Below are positions 1 through 8,594 of a DNA stretch of 54,020 nucleotides, one piece after another. The notes beneath the pieces are model-generated. The model searched no databases and had not been told where the DNA came from. It worked only from the letters and a program-made list of their open reading frames with translations. The stretch comes from an uncultured Paracoccaceae bacterium (GTDB lineage: Bacteria; Pseudomonadota; Alphaproteobacteria; Rhodobacterales; Rhodobacteraceae): the NCBI GenBank assembly GCA_947498985.1, contig CANMMF010000017.1:1-54020 (forward strand), written 5' to 3'. The translations under genes were made by a program, and so were the position numbers. Each line of letters begins with the position of its first letter. Positions within the stretch are counted from its first letter, which is position 1.

Positions 1-29
1 CTCTGCCTGTTCTCATTGGGGCAGAGTGT

Positions 30-69
30 GACACTTCTACTTTGCAGATGTGGGACACTTTAACTTTGC
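30..69. repeat. Paired terminal-type repeats, probable IS end
   Basis: Two 16-bp copies of the motif GACACTTCTACTTTGC lie at 30-45 and 54-69; they differ at two positions and are 24 bp apart. Several spaced copies of a motif of this kind are typical of IS21-family ends, so the left edge of the window may be the terminus of such an element. The element body lies outside the window and no transposase can be seen, so the family is an inference. Confidence 0.35.
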
Positions 70-153
70 GCGTACACTCGTGAAGCGCGTAATGTTGATT
101 ATGTTACTTATTTCCCGATCATCAATCCAGTTTTTATACGGCATGCCTTGAGC

Positions 154-1236
154 TTATCCAGTCAGGTAGACCTTTTGCTCATCCCTGTCCTGCATCTTGA
201 CGGTGACATGACGTAGCCTCTTTGAGTTCTCACGGACGACAAACCGGTTCAGGCGGCCACGGTTGTCTTCGCCAACTTTTGCCAAGGGATGCAGGTGCAT
301 TTGCGCCACCTCAGGATGGTCGCTGACAATCTGTGCCAGTGCATCGGCACCGATGGTGATTTCGGTTTGCTCGCCGACATATAGCGACTCGGTCCAATGA
401 CTGTTTGCGCTGATGATCTCGTGACTGGCGCAGAGAAGATGATAATACGTCACGCCATTGTCCGGCATGATGCTGTCGACCCCGGCCAGACCCACCAACT
501 TGACGGCCGGGACCAGGATTTCATGGGTTCCAAACATCCGTTGGGCGATCTTCGACCGAACTAGCACCCGATGTTGAGGGGACACGATCAGCGGTTGCGC
601 GGGTTGCTCATCGCCAAGCGCGCCTGCACCAATCAAGACAGGCCGGATCTTTGGGTTGAGCAGAATATCCACGAAACTGAGTTTTCGCTCCCCCGTCCAC
701 AAAACAGGCTGAAGGCCTCCGTCGCGGGTGAGAAGCCTGAGGCCCGGACGGATATCTTCGACCGCTACGAGCCCCTTTTCGGTTGCAATGGACGTCCCGC
801 CCGCAAAGCAGATGAGTTGGCTATACGGTGTTGAAGGGGGCGTTCCATCGTGCGAGCCGACTGTGTAGGTTTCACCGGGAATGGGCCTGAAGTCGAAGAC
901 GAAAGCCTCGATGCTGCTCAGGGCGTTGGTTCCCTTGGTGAGTGCGAACATTTCCCCGACAGAATTGCCATTGCTGTCAAAGATCTCGTAGGAGTATTCG
1001 GGATTGATCAGCTCATCGACAGATACACCATCAATTGTGCCGGTGATCCTGTCGTTGAGCCCGGTGTTGTTATCGCCCAGCTCATTTCGGTCGCCGTCCC
1101 GGTCCTCGTATGTAACGACGTCGCCGCCGCCATTGAACGTGAATGTCTCATTGACCAGCTCAGTATCGGCCCCCGTTTGAGGGCGGGTCGGAAAGATATC
1201 GTTCCATGAGAAGGCGAGGATATCATGTAGCGCCAT
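154..1236 (-). CDS. Hint-domain (Hedgehog/intein-type) protein
   Basis: A 360-residue protein with a Hint_2-type domain in its C-terminal half, starting at Cys143 in the motif CFAGGTSIATEKG and carrying a conserved histidine in VSPQHRVLVRS. The first 140 residues are acidic, Asp/Gly-rich and beta-like, resembling the N-terminal domain of the RTX-Hint protein encoded at 18768-22586. Hint domains perform N-S acyl shifts and self-cleavage in inteins and hedgehog proteins. In roseobacters such domains are common on secreted proteins, but their role is largely unknown. I chose the ATG at 1236 because an AGGGAG Shine-Dalgarno sequence lies about 9 nt upstream; an upstream ATG at 1275 would add 13 residues. 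No classical signal peptide is seen, so any export would have to be through a type I system encoded elsewhere. Confidence 0.8.
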   Translation of the reverse strand: MALHDILAFSWNDIFPTRPQTGADTELVNETFTFNGGGDVVTYEDRDGDRNELGDNNTGLNDRITGTIDGVSVDELINPEYSYEIFDSNGNSVGEMFALTKGTNALSSIEAFVFDFRPIPGETYTVGSHDGTPPSTPYSQLICFAGGTSIATEKGLVAVEDIRPGLRLLTRDGGLQPVLWTGERKLSFVDILLNPKIRPVLIGAGALGDEQPAQPLIVSPQHRVLVRSKIAQRMFGTHEILVPAVKLVGLAGVDSIMPDNGVTYYHLLCASHEIISANSHWTESLYVGEQTEITIGADALAQIVSDHPEVAQMHLHPLAKVGEDNRGRLNRFVVRENSKRLRHVTVKMQDRDEQKVYLTG

Positions 1237-1619
1237 TGTCGTTGCTCCCTGAAGAAAGCTTAGTTGAGGTTGCATATGAGCAATTGGAGCAGCTGGCGTT
1301 CTGCGCGGCTGTTGTCGCGCTGTCTAAGATATGACCCGTTTAATAACCGTGGCGAAACTGCGGTCTTTTTCGTTCGTTTTGAATAAAGACGAGGCGATAT
1401 TGCCGTCCACTCGGGGTGTATCGCGTGCGGGTTGAACTGGCCTGACCGCGACGCGGGGGCATCATGGCCACGGCGGGCGTCACCTCAGGTCAGCCCCCCC
1501 AAACGCAGACGCAGCCCGGCATGAGACCGGGCAGCGTCGGTGGGTCACTTCGGGGCCGGGCAGCCCGTGCGGGATGGGGCGCTCAAGGCGCCGGCGGTCC
1601 GCTCCGCAGCGATGCGCGG
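1237..1619. other. Intergenic region, no gene seen
   Basis: No convincing coding sequence was found between the Hint gene and the adhesin gene, both on the minus strand. A short inverted repeat, GCCCGG at 1514-1519 and CCGGGC at 1527-1532 (7-nt loop), could form a weak hairpin downstream of the adhesin gene. It has no T-run, so I do not call it a terminator. The left part, up to about 1390, is AT-richer and probably holds the promoter of the Hint gene. Confidence 0.5.
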
Positions 1620-3815
1620 CTACATCAACAGCTCGACATCCGGCTCCGCGTCATCCTCTTCGCCGGGTTCGTCCTCGTTCTCCATCGGCGTGAACAGCAG
1701 CGCCATCAGATCGCTGTCGGCGTTCGGATCCTCGTCGAGTTCGGGGAACCGCTTGACCCCCACATCGTTGTCGGGCGTGTTCTCGCCGGCCAGGACCGGA
1801 ATTGTGTCAATAAGGCGAATACCACCGCCAAGGTTGATCGCATCGCTGTCGATGCTGTCATCGTCACCCTCATTTGCGGGCACAAGTACATTGGCTTCGT
1901 TCGGGTCGTAGAAGCGCAGGCTATAGGCACCGGCTTCGAGATCTCCGAAGCTGTAATTGCCGTCCTCATCGGTCGTGGTGAACCGGTTCAGCGACACGCC
2001 ATCGGTGTCGAGCAACTCCACCTGGATGCCGGCAATGCCATTTGCGCCGTCATTGTCGATGAAATCGCGGTTCTCGTCGAAGAAATACTTGCCCGAGAGC
2101 GAGCCAGGCTCTTCTTCCTCGACGGCGCAGAGGCCGAGATCGACATCCTCCGTCTGGTCGTGGCGCACCTCGACAGTGCCGGAGACGCCGTCGCTGTTCA
2201 CGTCGCTGTCGATGTCGTCGTTATCGCCCGCATCCTGCAATGTGAACTCGGTGCCGTCCGGTGCGATGCCGACAATCTGGTAGTCGCCCACGGGAATGTC
2301 GTCGAAGCGGTAGTTGCCCTCCGCGTCGGTCTGTGTCGTCAACGGTTCGCCGTCCTTGTCCAGAACGGGCGTGCCATCGAGGTTCTGAAGCCCAACCGTC
2401 ACACCTTCCCGGGTGTCATCCTCGTCGCCGGTCAGGATGACCTCGCGCAGCTCGACATTGTCCAGACCCGCGCCGTAAATCCGGTTGCCACCGGTGTCGC
2501 CTTCAAAGCTGATCTCGTGGCGGCCTTCGGTCAGTTCCAGCTCGATCGTAACGGACTTGTCGTCATCCACGCGCACCGTCTCGACCAGCCGGCCGTCGAC
2601 CCGCACTTCGATCTCGTCGTTTCTGCTACGGAACTGGAGGGCATCAAAAGTCAGCTGATAGGTGCCCTCGTTTTCGATCTCAACATCCTGCGAGACTTCG
2701 ACGTTATGCGTCAGCCTGACAACGGCGTCGCCGCGCTCGTTGCCCAGACCGTAGTCCCGATTGTCCGTCCGGACCTTGCCGGATTTATCCCAGTCGTTGA
2801 TCCGGCTAAAGGAATAGCTGCCCCGAATACTGTTATCCTCGAAATCGCCGTTCTGGATCAGGTTTTCGCCCAGGGTCTCATAGGTGTCGCTGATCTGGAG
2901 ACCGTCGCATTCATCGTCGATGAAGACGGTGCCCTCGATGCTGCCGCTCTCGATCTTGAGCCCGGCATCCCAATCGCGGACATGCTCGCCTTCGTCCAGG
3001 AACACGCGGGTGCCCGAGCCATCGCCCCGCACGTCCGCGCTGATGCTGTCGGGGGTTCCGGTCGCGCTTTTGCCGACAAAGACGTATCCGTCCTCGCCTT
3101 CGAACCCGACATTGTAGGCACCGGCGTCGAGGCCGTCGAAGGAATACTCGCCATTCTCATCGGTGGTCGTGCGCGCGATGACCTGCTTGGTGTAGGCGTG
3201 ATACAGGGTCACCGTGTTGCCCGCGACGCCGTCTTCAAGCTGCCCGGTATGCGCGTTCAGCTGGGTGGTGTCGCAATCCTCGTCAAGGAACAGACGGCCC
3301 GAAATGCTGCCGGTGTCGGGGTCCGGGTCAGGATGTGTGATCGGATCGGGCGTGTCCGGCACCGTCAGGTTGTGGTAGCTGGGCATGTCGCCGAACCACT
3401 TGTTGACGTTGTAGGTCCGGACCACGGACAGGCTGGTCCCTTCCTGCGGCACGCCATAGCTGTTGTCGAAAGCATAGTACGCATCGTTCGAGCCGTTCTG
3501 CTCGATCCGGACCATGCGATACTCATGGCCAGCGTTGTCGCGAACCACGGCGTATTCCTCGCCATAGATCTTGCCGCCGTTACCGAGCTGCTGGCCGTTT
3601 TCGGCGCGGATGGAGGCGCCGCTCACATAGAGGTCGTCCGCATGCTCGTTCCAGCGCAGATCGCCGCCAAGATTGGCTTCGTCATCGCGCACCGAAAGTG
3701 TGACCACCCCGTCCGAAGGGACCGTAAAGGAGGATCCGACACCGCCCGAACCCCATCCGAAAAGGGATTGGGACTGAAATGCGGTAACCTGGTAGTCGTG
3801 ATATTGTCTCGGCAT
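1620..3815 (-). CDS. SdrD B-like repeat adhesin with carbohydrate-binding-like domain
   Basis: A 731-residue, strongly acidic, presumably extracellular protein. Residues 1-165 form an unrecognised Gly/Asp-rich domain ending in a Pro/Asp linker. SdrD B-like (Cna-B/prealbumin-like) modules follow at about 170-290, 293-315 plus 470-560 (split), and 575-690, each with a start like SGRLFLDEDC and the repeated signature TTDENGEYSFDGL. A jelly-roll segment at about 318-460 (NLIQNGDFED at its start, GLDNVELREV at its end) is inserted between the modules and resembles a carbohydrate-binding module. The tail (690-731) is Asp/Glu-rich. Such proteins usually act as surface or matrix adhesins, with calcium bound by Asp-rich loops. 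No LPXTG motif or signal peptide is visible; type I secretion is an inference. Confidence 0.75.
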   Translation of the reverse strand: MPRQYHDYQVTAFQSQSLFGWGSGGVGSSFTVPSDGVVTLSVRDDEANLGGDLRWNEHADDLYVSGASIRAENGQQLGNGGKIYGEEYAVVRDNAGHEYRMVRIEQNGSNDAYYAFDNSYGVPQEGTSLSVVRTYNVNKWFGDMPSYHNLTVPDTPDPITHPDPDPDTGSISGRLFLDEDCDTTQLNAHTGQLEDGVAGNTVTLYHAYTKQVIARTTTDENGEYSFDGLDAGAYNVGFEGEDGYVFVGKSATGTPDSISADVRGDGSGTRVFLDEGEHVRDWDAGLKIESGSIEGTVFIDDECDGLQISDTYETLGENLIQNGDFEDNSIRGSYSFSRINDWDKSGKVRTDNRDYGLGNERGDAVVRLTHNVEVSQDVEIENEGTYQLTFDALQFRSRNDEIEVRVDGRLVETVRVDDDKSVTIELELTEGRHEISFEGDTGGNRIYGAGLDNVELREVILTGDEDDTREGVTVGLQNLDGTPVLDKDGEPLTTQTDAEGNYRFDDIPVGDYQIVGIAPDGTEFTLQDAGDNDDIDSDVNSDGVSGTVEVRHDQTEDVDLGLCAVEEEEPGSLSGKYFFDENRDFIDNDGANGIAGIQVELLDTDGVSLNRFTTTDEDGNYSFGDLEAGAYSLRFYDPNEANVLVPANEGDDDSIDSDAINLGGGIRLIDTIPVLAGENTPDNDVGVKRFPELDEDPNADSDLMALLFTPMENEDEPGEEDDAEPDVELLM

Positions 3816-4314
3816 GGTGACACCTAACTTTGGAGTTTTCTGTGACTAGGACAGGCCGCAGCCTGACCGGCGCTTTGCCGTCAACTGCCTCTGCGGCTCA
3901 CCGGGGGCAATGAACTTCCCAAAAGCTGATTAATTTTTGCCGAGAATTTGATGTAAAGAGAAATAGTGTTCGCGGACGACGGGGAATGTTGCGCACCTAG
4001 GGACTGTTACCGAGAGGATGCGCAGCGATGGACAAGCCCCGACCGAAAACCTTTCCGAATCGTCGGCGTAGAGAGAGCGGAAGTCTGATTGCTCATCCGA
4101 CGCGATCTGATGCGGCGTTTCGCGGCGGTGGTTCAGGGCAGACCATCTGCGAAAGATGAGGCTTGCGGCACCTTTTCCCTTGATGGCAGCTACTGGCGAA
4201 CAACCGTGTTTCGCAGTACGCCGATCCCTTCTCACCCAGGTCGGAAATGAGGCCAAGCAGGCCATCCGATGGGGGCACGCCATTCACATAGGGTTTTTCA
4301 AAGATATAATCGCC
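3816..4314. other. Intergenic region with no intact gene
   Basis: This 500-bp stretch lies between the adhesin start and the IS256 fragment. Short open frames occur on both strands but none has a recognisable motif, a convincing ribosome-binding site or coherent composition. It probably contains the adhesin promoter near 3816-3960, where the sequence is AT-richer, followed by scrambled mobile-element debris. Confidence 0.4.
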
Positions 4315-4490
4315 TATTTGAAGGTGCGCCAGGGCGGTCGGATCGTTTCGGTTGCGGCCATAATCGCCGTTGCGGCGAATACCGACGCGCGGCGGGAGAT
4401 CATCGGTCCGGGCCTTGGCCCCTCGGAGGCAGGAACCTTCCGGATGGACGTTCTGCCGAGGCTGAAGGCCCGCGGTCTCGGCGGCACTTG
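4315..4490 (+). pseudogene. IS256 (mutator-type) transposase fragment
   Basis: A fragment of about 58 residues from the central DDE region of an IS256-family transposase. The diagnostic stretches are VRQGGRIVSVAAIIAVAANT, then ARREIIG, then GPSEAGTF. The family normally continues into a 'GVKLVISDAHEGL' segment, but here the frame ends just after RGLGG. The rest of the roughly 400-residue transposase is missing on both sides. An IS-end-like sequence follows at 4586-4615, so this looks like an internally deleted element inserted into a minus-strand amidohydrolase gene. Confidence 0.75.
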
Positions 4491-4585
4491 ATGGTCGAGG
4501 CATTCGCACAGATCGACCACCAGGAGCCCGACCCTATTCTGAGCATTACAACCCAAGCCGCCTGATCATGACCTCGGGCCATCTG

Positions 4586-4615
4586 GGAAATTACACCAGC
4601 TTGACGGACGTGACC
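4586..4615. repeat. Putative IS256 terminal repeat, second copy at 22924-22953
   Basis: The minus strand here reads GGTCACGTCCGTCAAGCTGG followed by TGTAATTTCC. The plus strand at 22924-22953 has the same 30 bp with one mismatch. The nearby IS256 transposase fragment suggests that both copies are terminal inverted repeats of the same IS256-type element. The copy here abuts the broken end of the amidohydrolase fragment. Confidence 0.6.
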
Positions 4616-4695
4616 AAAGAGGGCGGTGTGGGTGGTGCAAGCCAATGATAGGGGAACCGGCCGAGATCCCGGAAGTGGTGATGAGCGTCCGCCAC
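4616..4695 (-). pseudogene. Amidohydrolase N-terminal stub cut by an IS
   Basis: Reading leftward from a GTG at 4695, about 26 residues match the start of an amidohydrolase-2 (L-fuconolactonase-like) protein: a DAHHHF metal-binding motif followed by LGRFPYHWLAP. Homology then stops abruptly and runs into the IS256-like terminal repeat at 4615, with a stop at 4591-4593. The stub lies 58 nt downstream of the SDR gene on the same strand and was probably the next gene of that operon. Enzymes of this family often hydrolyse sugar lactones, which fits the SDR and Gfo/Idh/MocA neighbours. Confidence 0.6.
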
Positions 4696-4753
4696 GTCGA
4701 GACCGTCAAGCCAGGCAAACAGATGGCCCGGCGTGTCCCGGCCGGTCAACCGG

Positions 4754-5500
4754 TCAATAGGTTGCGCGCCCGCCCGAAAGATCAAAGACAGACCCCGTGG
4801 TAAAGCTGTTCTCGCGCGAGCACAGCCAGGCAATCATTTCGGCAGCCTCATTCAACTCGAGAAACCGACCGCGCGGGATCTTGGACAGCATGTAGTCGAT
4901 ATGCTCCTGTTTCATCTGATCGAAAATCCGGGTCCGTGCCGCAGCCGGTGTGACGCAATTGACGGCGATATCGAGATCGGCAAGCTCCTTGCCAAGCGAT
5001 TTCGTCAAGCCGATCACCGCCGCTTTCGAGGCTGAATAGGCGGATGCGTTTGGGTTGCCTTCCTTGCCGGCAACGGACGCGATATTGACGATCCGGCCAT
5101 AGCCTGCGCTGATCATCGACGGGACAACGGCGCGGTTCACATGGAAGGTTCCCAAAAGGTTGATTTCCGTGATCGTCTTGAATTCGTCGACAGGGTAATC
5201 CGCAAGCGGCGCATTGGACCCCGCTATTCCGGCTGAATTGACAAGGATGGAAATCGGCCCTCCAGCCTCCAGGGTCGCGTTGGCGGCGTTTTCGACACTG
5301 CTCCAGTCGGAGATATCGACGCCATGTGCCGTATTGCCGTCTCCGATTTCCCGTGCGGTTTGCGCTGCAAGATCCTCGTCGCGGTCCCAGATTGCCACCC
5401 GCGCGCCGCCTGCAACCAATCGTTCGGCCACGGCCCGACCGATACCCTGTGCGCCGCCAGTCACGACGGCAATCTGGTTTTCGAATTGAGTCAAAGTCAT
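4754..5500 (-). CDS. SDR family NAD(P)-dependent oxidoreductase
   Basis: A 248-residue classical short-chain dehydrogenase. The cofactor motif TGGAQGIG is near residues 15-22, an NSAG motif near 88, and the catalytic Ser and YSASK (Tyr-x3-Lys) near 140-158. Length and layout are typical of FabG-like or sugar (L-fucose/galactitol-type) dehydrogenases. The start codon overlaps the stop of the upstream Gfo/Idh/MocA pseudogene (ATGA), showing a former operon, and the downstream amidohydrolase is truncated. The gene itself looks intact, but its pathway partners are broken, so it may be a stranded survivor of a sugar or sugar-acid oxidation operon. The substrate cannot be assigned from the sequence. 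Confidence 0.88.
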   Translation of the reverse strand: MTLTQFENQIAVVTGGAQGIGRAVAERLVAGGARVAIWDRDEDLAAQTAREIGDGNTAHGVDISDWSSVENAANATLEAGGPISILVNSAGIAGSNAPLADYPVDEFKTITEINLLGTFHVNRAVVPSMISAGYGRIVNIASVAGKEGNPNASAYSASKAAVIGLTKSLGKELADLDIAVNCVTPAAARTRIFDQMKQEHIDYMLSKIPRGRFLELNEAAEMIAWLCSRENSFTTGSVFDLSGGRATY

Positions 5501-6233
5501 GCTTCCTTCTTGCTTTGCGAAACGATGATGTGAGTGCCGGTTTCCCTCCCTGATGCCAGAAGCGCGTCAAGTGTTTCGACCGCGCGGGCGCCCACGTCGC
5601 CTGGACTTTCGCTGGTTCCCGACCCCGATGCCATGTCGTCAAGCCGGTTTGCCGGGCCTTCACAGCTGAGGGTCCAGTCGCGCTTGGTGGCGTCGATCAC
5701 CTCGCGCTCCCCTCCGCGCAGTTTCTGAACATGCCGCGCTTGGTCGATATCCAGCAGCAATGACCCGGCACGACCGTAAATGCGGATATCCATCTCGAAC
5801 CCGTGCCCCTCCGGTACCGCGCAACTGCCAGAGGGAACACCCGTTCCGCCATTGGTGAACCGCACCGCCGGGGCATCATGCAGGTCGTAGGCGGAGGGCG
5901 CAACATCTGTCAGAGCCTTGGCGGATGCAACGCGCAGATCGGTGTCCCGGAACAAGATGTCCTGAGCGTGCGAGAGCTGGCCATGCGCAAACCCCCCGCC
6001 GGCATCGGGCGCTTCGCAGGTGCTGCGCTCCGGTTGGATGGCGACATGTATCCTGCGCTCAATCCCGCCACCGGTGAAAATCGACCGTATGAACGAGGCC
6101 ATATGGCAGACGCTGTCGAGTTTGACTTCGGAGCGCGCTGCAACCACCGGAAGTGTAACAGATAGGCAAAATGACCGGCACCGATGATCGCAGCTTTCGC
6201 GGCGGCTCGGGTTGCTTTGGGCAAGGCTGTCAT
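5497..6233 (-). pseudogene. Gfo/Idh/MocA oxidoreductase, frameshifted and internally deleted
   Basis: An ATG at 6233 opens a frame with a Rossmann-type start (KAAIIGAGHFAYLLHFR). Near 6130-6150 the similarity moves to another frame, which continues to the stop at 5497 with C-terminal features of the Gfo/Idh/MocA family, such as HMASFIRSIFTGGGIERR and an IYGRAGSLLLDI strand. The joined length is about 240 residues, against 330-400 for the family. The missing part is the end of the Rossmann domain, including the EKP-type catalytic region. Frame change plus deletion make it a pseudogene. It overlaps the SDR start by the ATGA junction, so translation coupling may still affect SDR expression. Confidence 0.75.
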
Positions 6234-6293
6234 GTGCTATGCATCTCATCCATCGCCCTGGCTTCACATATAAAAAAGTCCCTGATCACGACG

Positions 6294-6485
6294 GAGCGGC
6301 TACGCAAACGGGTACGCGCCGCGAGATGCGAGTGGCGCCATCGCCGGATGCCGAGGATGGGTCTTGAGCCGCACAGGCTTGTGTTCATCGACGAAACCGC
6401 CGTCACCACAAAGATGACACGGCTGCGTGGCAGATCTGCCCGCGGACTCCGACTGGAAGCTGATGCGCCCTTCGGACAAGCCCGA
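6294..6485 (+). pseudogene. IS630-family transposase fragment
   Basis: About 60 residues of an IS630 transposase are readable, with the DDE-core signature HRLVFIDETAVTTKMTRLRG followed by a degenerate SARGLRLEADAPFG. Start, end and the rest of the catalytic domain are missing. Similarity stops at about 6485, where an oppositely oriented IS5-type fragment begins, so one element interrupted or recombined with the other. Confidence 0.7.
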
Positions 6486-6756
6486 CGAACCACCGGAACA
6501 GCAGATTGTCGTCCATCTGCTCCATCAGCTGCCGCTCGGAGCGGATCGAGAACAGGATTTGCAGAAGGCTGGCCCGGATCAGCCGCTCCGGCGCGATGGA
6601 GGGACGGCCGAAATCGGCTTAGAGCGCATCGAAATCGCCATCTAGCCCGGCGAGGGCGTCGTTGACGATCCGACGGATCAGACGCAGCAGATGCCGCGCC
6701 GGAACGCGCTCCTCAAGATCGACATAGATGAAGAGCGACCCCGTCGCCTCGTCCGA
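6484..6756 (-). pseudogene. IS5/IS1182-type transposase N-terminal fragment
   Basis: Read leftward, this is the N-terminal part of an IS5-like transposase: SLFIYVDLEERVPARHLL, RRIVNDALAGLDGDFDAL, then GRPSIAPERLIRASLLQILF and QLMEQMDDNLLFRWFVGL. An in-frame TAA follows FDAL where the family usually has a tyrosine. Similarity ends at the junction with the IS630 fragment near 6485. The remaining flank, about 6757-6840, contains TTTTTCAGCAGCCTGCTAG, which resembles the outer end of such an element. Confidence 0.75.
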
Positions 6757-6911
6757 CCCGCCGCCACCTTGACAAGAGTGAATCATGTTCTCGAAACCGC
6801 GTCGAGACCGGCCTTTTTCAGCAGCCTGCTAGATGGCTCATCTTGCGGCAACGAAGCTGGGTGCCGACCTCGCATGTTTCATCCTACAAATCCCGGCTGT
6901 TCTTCTGCCAG

Positions 6912-7694
6912 CTACATGCTGAGCGCTCTAGATATTGCCACGACTGATTGCAGCGTTTTTGCGATGAATTCACTCTCATCCTGGCCAGCGATAGGTGAAT
7001 GTACGGAAACACCAGCGATTGCATCCGACCCTTTAGTTACCGGACTTGCCAACGTAATTGTTCCCGCTGACGTTTCTTGTTTCACAACCGCAAAACCCAA
7101 CTCCCGGCACTTGGAAATCTCTACCAGGATTTCTTCGGGGTTGGTCTTTGACCAGGGAGTAACAGCAGTCAGGTTCGTCACGTCCAAGAACTGGTGTACT
7201 TGCTCATCATCTTGCAAAGACAGTATGCAACGGCCACTGGCTGACAGATGTATGGGGACTTTCCGTCCGGGAAGGGTGTTTTCAAAGTTCCCCGAGTATC
7301 CGGGAAGGCGATGAACATAAATCATTGTGTCGCCGGAAGGAACGGAAAGCGAAACGTCCAGTCCAAGGTCTTCGCGCAGCTTCACCAGATGTGGCCATGC
7401 CCGTTTGGCGAATTGATTTCGAGAAAGATAGCTGTAGAGCAGATCCACTGTCTTGACTGTCGTTCCGTACCGTTTGGAGTTCGCTTCTTTCTCAAGGTAT
7501 CCTGCTTTGACAAGTGTAGCGGTCAACCGCTGCAAGGTCGGAACAGTGAGGCCGGTCGTCCTGGCGATTTCGGTAAGCGACATTGGTCCCGTGCTCTCTG
7601 ACAAGGCGTCCAATACCAGAAATCCGCGTTCGACCGAGCTGAGGAACCTGGGATCTTCCTTTGGGTTTGCTTTCATCTGCTGCTGCTTTTGCAT
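6912..7694 (-). CDS. IclR family transcriptional regulator (distal of a tandem pair)
   Basis: A 260-residue IclR protein. The N-terminal winged helix-turn-helix (about residues 15-75, with SSVERGFLVLDAL and MSLTEIARTTGLTVPTLQRL) is followed by an IclR effector-binding domain (about 90-255; LSASGRCIL, then the strand around ELGFAVVKQETSAGTITLASP). The ATG at 7694 overlaps the stop of the upstream iclR gene (TGATG), so the two are translationally coupled. Both are divergent from the tctCBA-ggt operon and are its likely regulators. The two proteins are clearly different in sequence, so they are not a recent duplication and may form heteromers or sense different ligands. Confidence 0.92.
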   Translation of the reverse strand: MQKQQQMKANPKEDPRFLSSVERGFLVLDALSESTGPMSLTEIARTTGLTVPTLQRLTATLVKAGYLEKEANSKRYGTTVKTVDLLYSYLSRNQFAKRAWPHLVKLREDLGLDVSLSVPSGDTMIYVHRLPGYSGNFENTLPGRKVPIHLSASGRCILSLQDDEQVHQFLDVTNLTAVTPWSKTNPEEILVEISKCRELGFAVVKQETSAGTITLASPVTKGSDAIAGVSVHSPIAGQDESEFIAKTLQSVVAISRALSM

Positions 7695-8440
7695 CAAACA
7701 TAGGCTCCGATAGCTTGCGCTGCTTGTTTGACCGCGTTTCCGAGGGTGTGCCTTTTGTCCGGGTCGTTGAAGGTTTCCGTTGGTCCCCCAACAATGATTG
7801 CACCCTGCACTTGGCCATTCGACCCAAGAACGGCGGCCCCTACGGATGCAGCCCCCATCAGGACCTCTTCGCTCTGATAAGCGTATCCGACTTCACGGGT
7901 TTTATTGATGGCTGTGTAAATTTGTTCCTTGGTGGTCAATGAGCGTGGGGTGATCTGGCGGATCGTGGAGCCAGCGATCACCTTCTCCCGCTCTTCGTCG
8001 TCCATGGCGGCAAGAATCGCTCTCCCCGACGCGGTTTGAATTGCGGGCCATCGCCGGCCGAGGGGAGAGAGGTTCAGCAATTCGTCTCGGCTTGGGATGC
8101 GCGAGAGGTAGACGATTTCTGTGCCATCCAGGACGGTCAAATCCGCTCTCGTGGCGAAGCGTTCGGACAGATCAATCAGGTATGGCGTGGCTGTCTCAAG
8201 AAATCGGTTGTTGCGTAGGTACCCATAGACTGGTCGCAGACAGGCGCGCCCCGGAACGTACCTCTTTCCGGCTTCTTCCCGTTCAAGATACCCCAATGTT
8301 TCAAGGGTGTAGATACTTCTTTGGACCGAACTCTGCGTTTCGTGATTGAGCGCCGCGACGTCCTTAACTGACAGAGCATCCGGGGATTTCTGGAATGCTT
8401 CAAGAACTTCGAGGGCTTTCTGCAGCGCGTTCGAACTCAT
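7694..8440 (-). CDS. IclR family transcriptional regulator (proximal of a tandem pair)
   Basis: A 248-residue IclR regulator. The helix-turn-helix is at about residues 5-65 (NALQKALEVLEAFQ, LSVKDVAALNHETQSSVQRS), and the effector domain at about 80-245 shows the family marks ATRADLTVLDGTEIVYLSR and ASGRAILAAM. It starts 154 bp from tctC on the opposite strand, the usual place for a local regulator of a TTT operon, and its stop overlaps the start of a second iclR gene. A role in sensing the transported carboxylate is an inference from position and family. Confidence 0.93.
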   Translation of the reverse strand: MSSNALQKALEVLEAFQKSPDALSVKDVAALNHETQSSVQRSIYTLETLGYLEREEAGKRYVPGRACLRPVYGYLRNNRFLETATPYLIDLSERFATRADLTVLDGTEIVYLSRIPSRDELLNLSPLGRRWPAIQTASGRAILAAMDDEEREKVIAGSTIRQITPRSLTTKEQIYTAINKTREVGYAYQSEEVLMGAASVGAAVLGSNGQVQGAIIVGGPTETFNDPDKRHTLGNAVKQAAQAIGAYV

Positions 8441-8518
8441 TGGGTGTGATCTCCTGACTTGCGCTTGAATAGATCACGGAACAGTCGGTTTTCGCAATCA
8501 TGCATTCGGAAAATTCGG

Positions 8519-8547
8519 TTGACTGAAGGCAAAAATGATTCTTAAAT
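8519..8547 (+). promoter_or_regulatory. Candidate sigma70 promoter of tctC
   Basis: TTGACT (8519-8524) is followed after exactly 17 bp by TTAAAT (8542-8547). This lies upstream of the tctC start at 8595 and is the best promoter-like match in the iclR-tctC intergenic region. Confidence 0.5.
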
Positions 8548-8565
8548 CGCTTATCGAACAACAAA

Positions 8566-8578
8566 ATCGTTATACGAT
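8566..8578. promoter_or_regulatory. Inverted-repeat operator candidate for IclR
   Basis: ATCGT-TAT-ACGAT is a perfect 5-3-5 palindrome. Outer half-sites TTATCG (8551-8556) and CGATAA (8575-8580) overlap it. It sits between the candidate -10 box and the AGGAGG ribosome-binding site (8584-8589), a position suited to repression. Which of the two IclR proteins binds cannot be told. Confidence 0.4.
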
Positions 8579-8594
8579 AAATTAGGAGGACCCA

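Noticed and set aside
1464-3827. A 787-codon open frame on the plus strand
   Set aside because: It is the antisense of the Asp/Gly-rich adhesin gene. Acidic repeats read backwards give long stop-free Val/Ala/Ile-rich frames. It has no domain similarity or ribosome-binding site.
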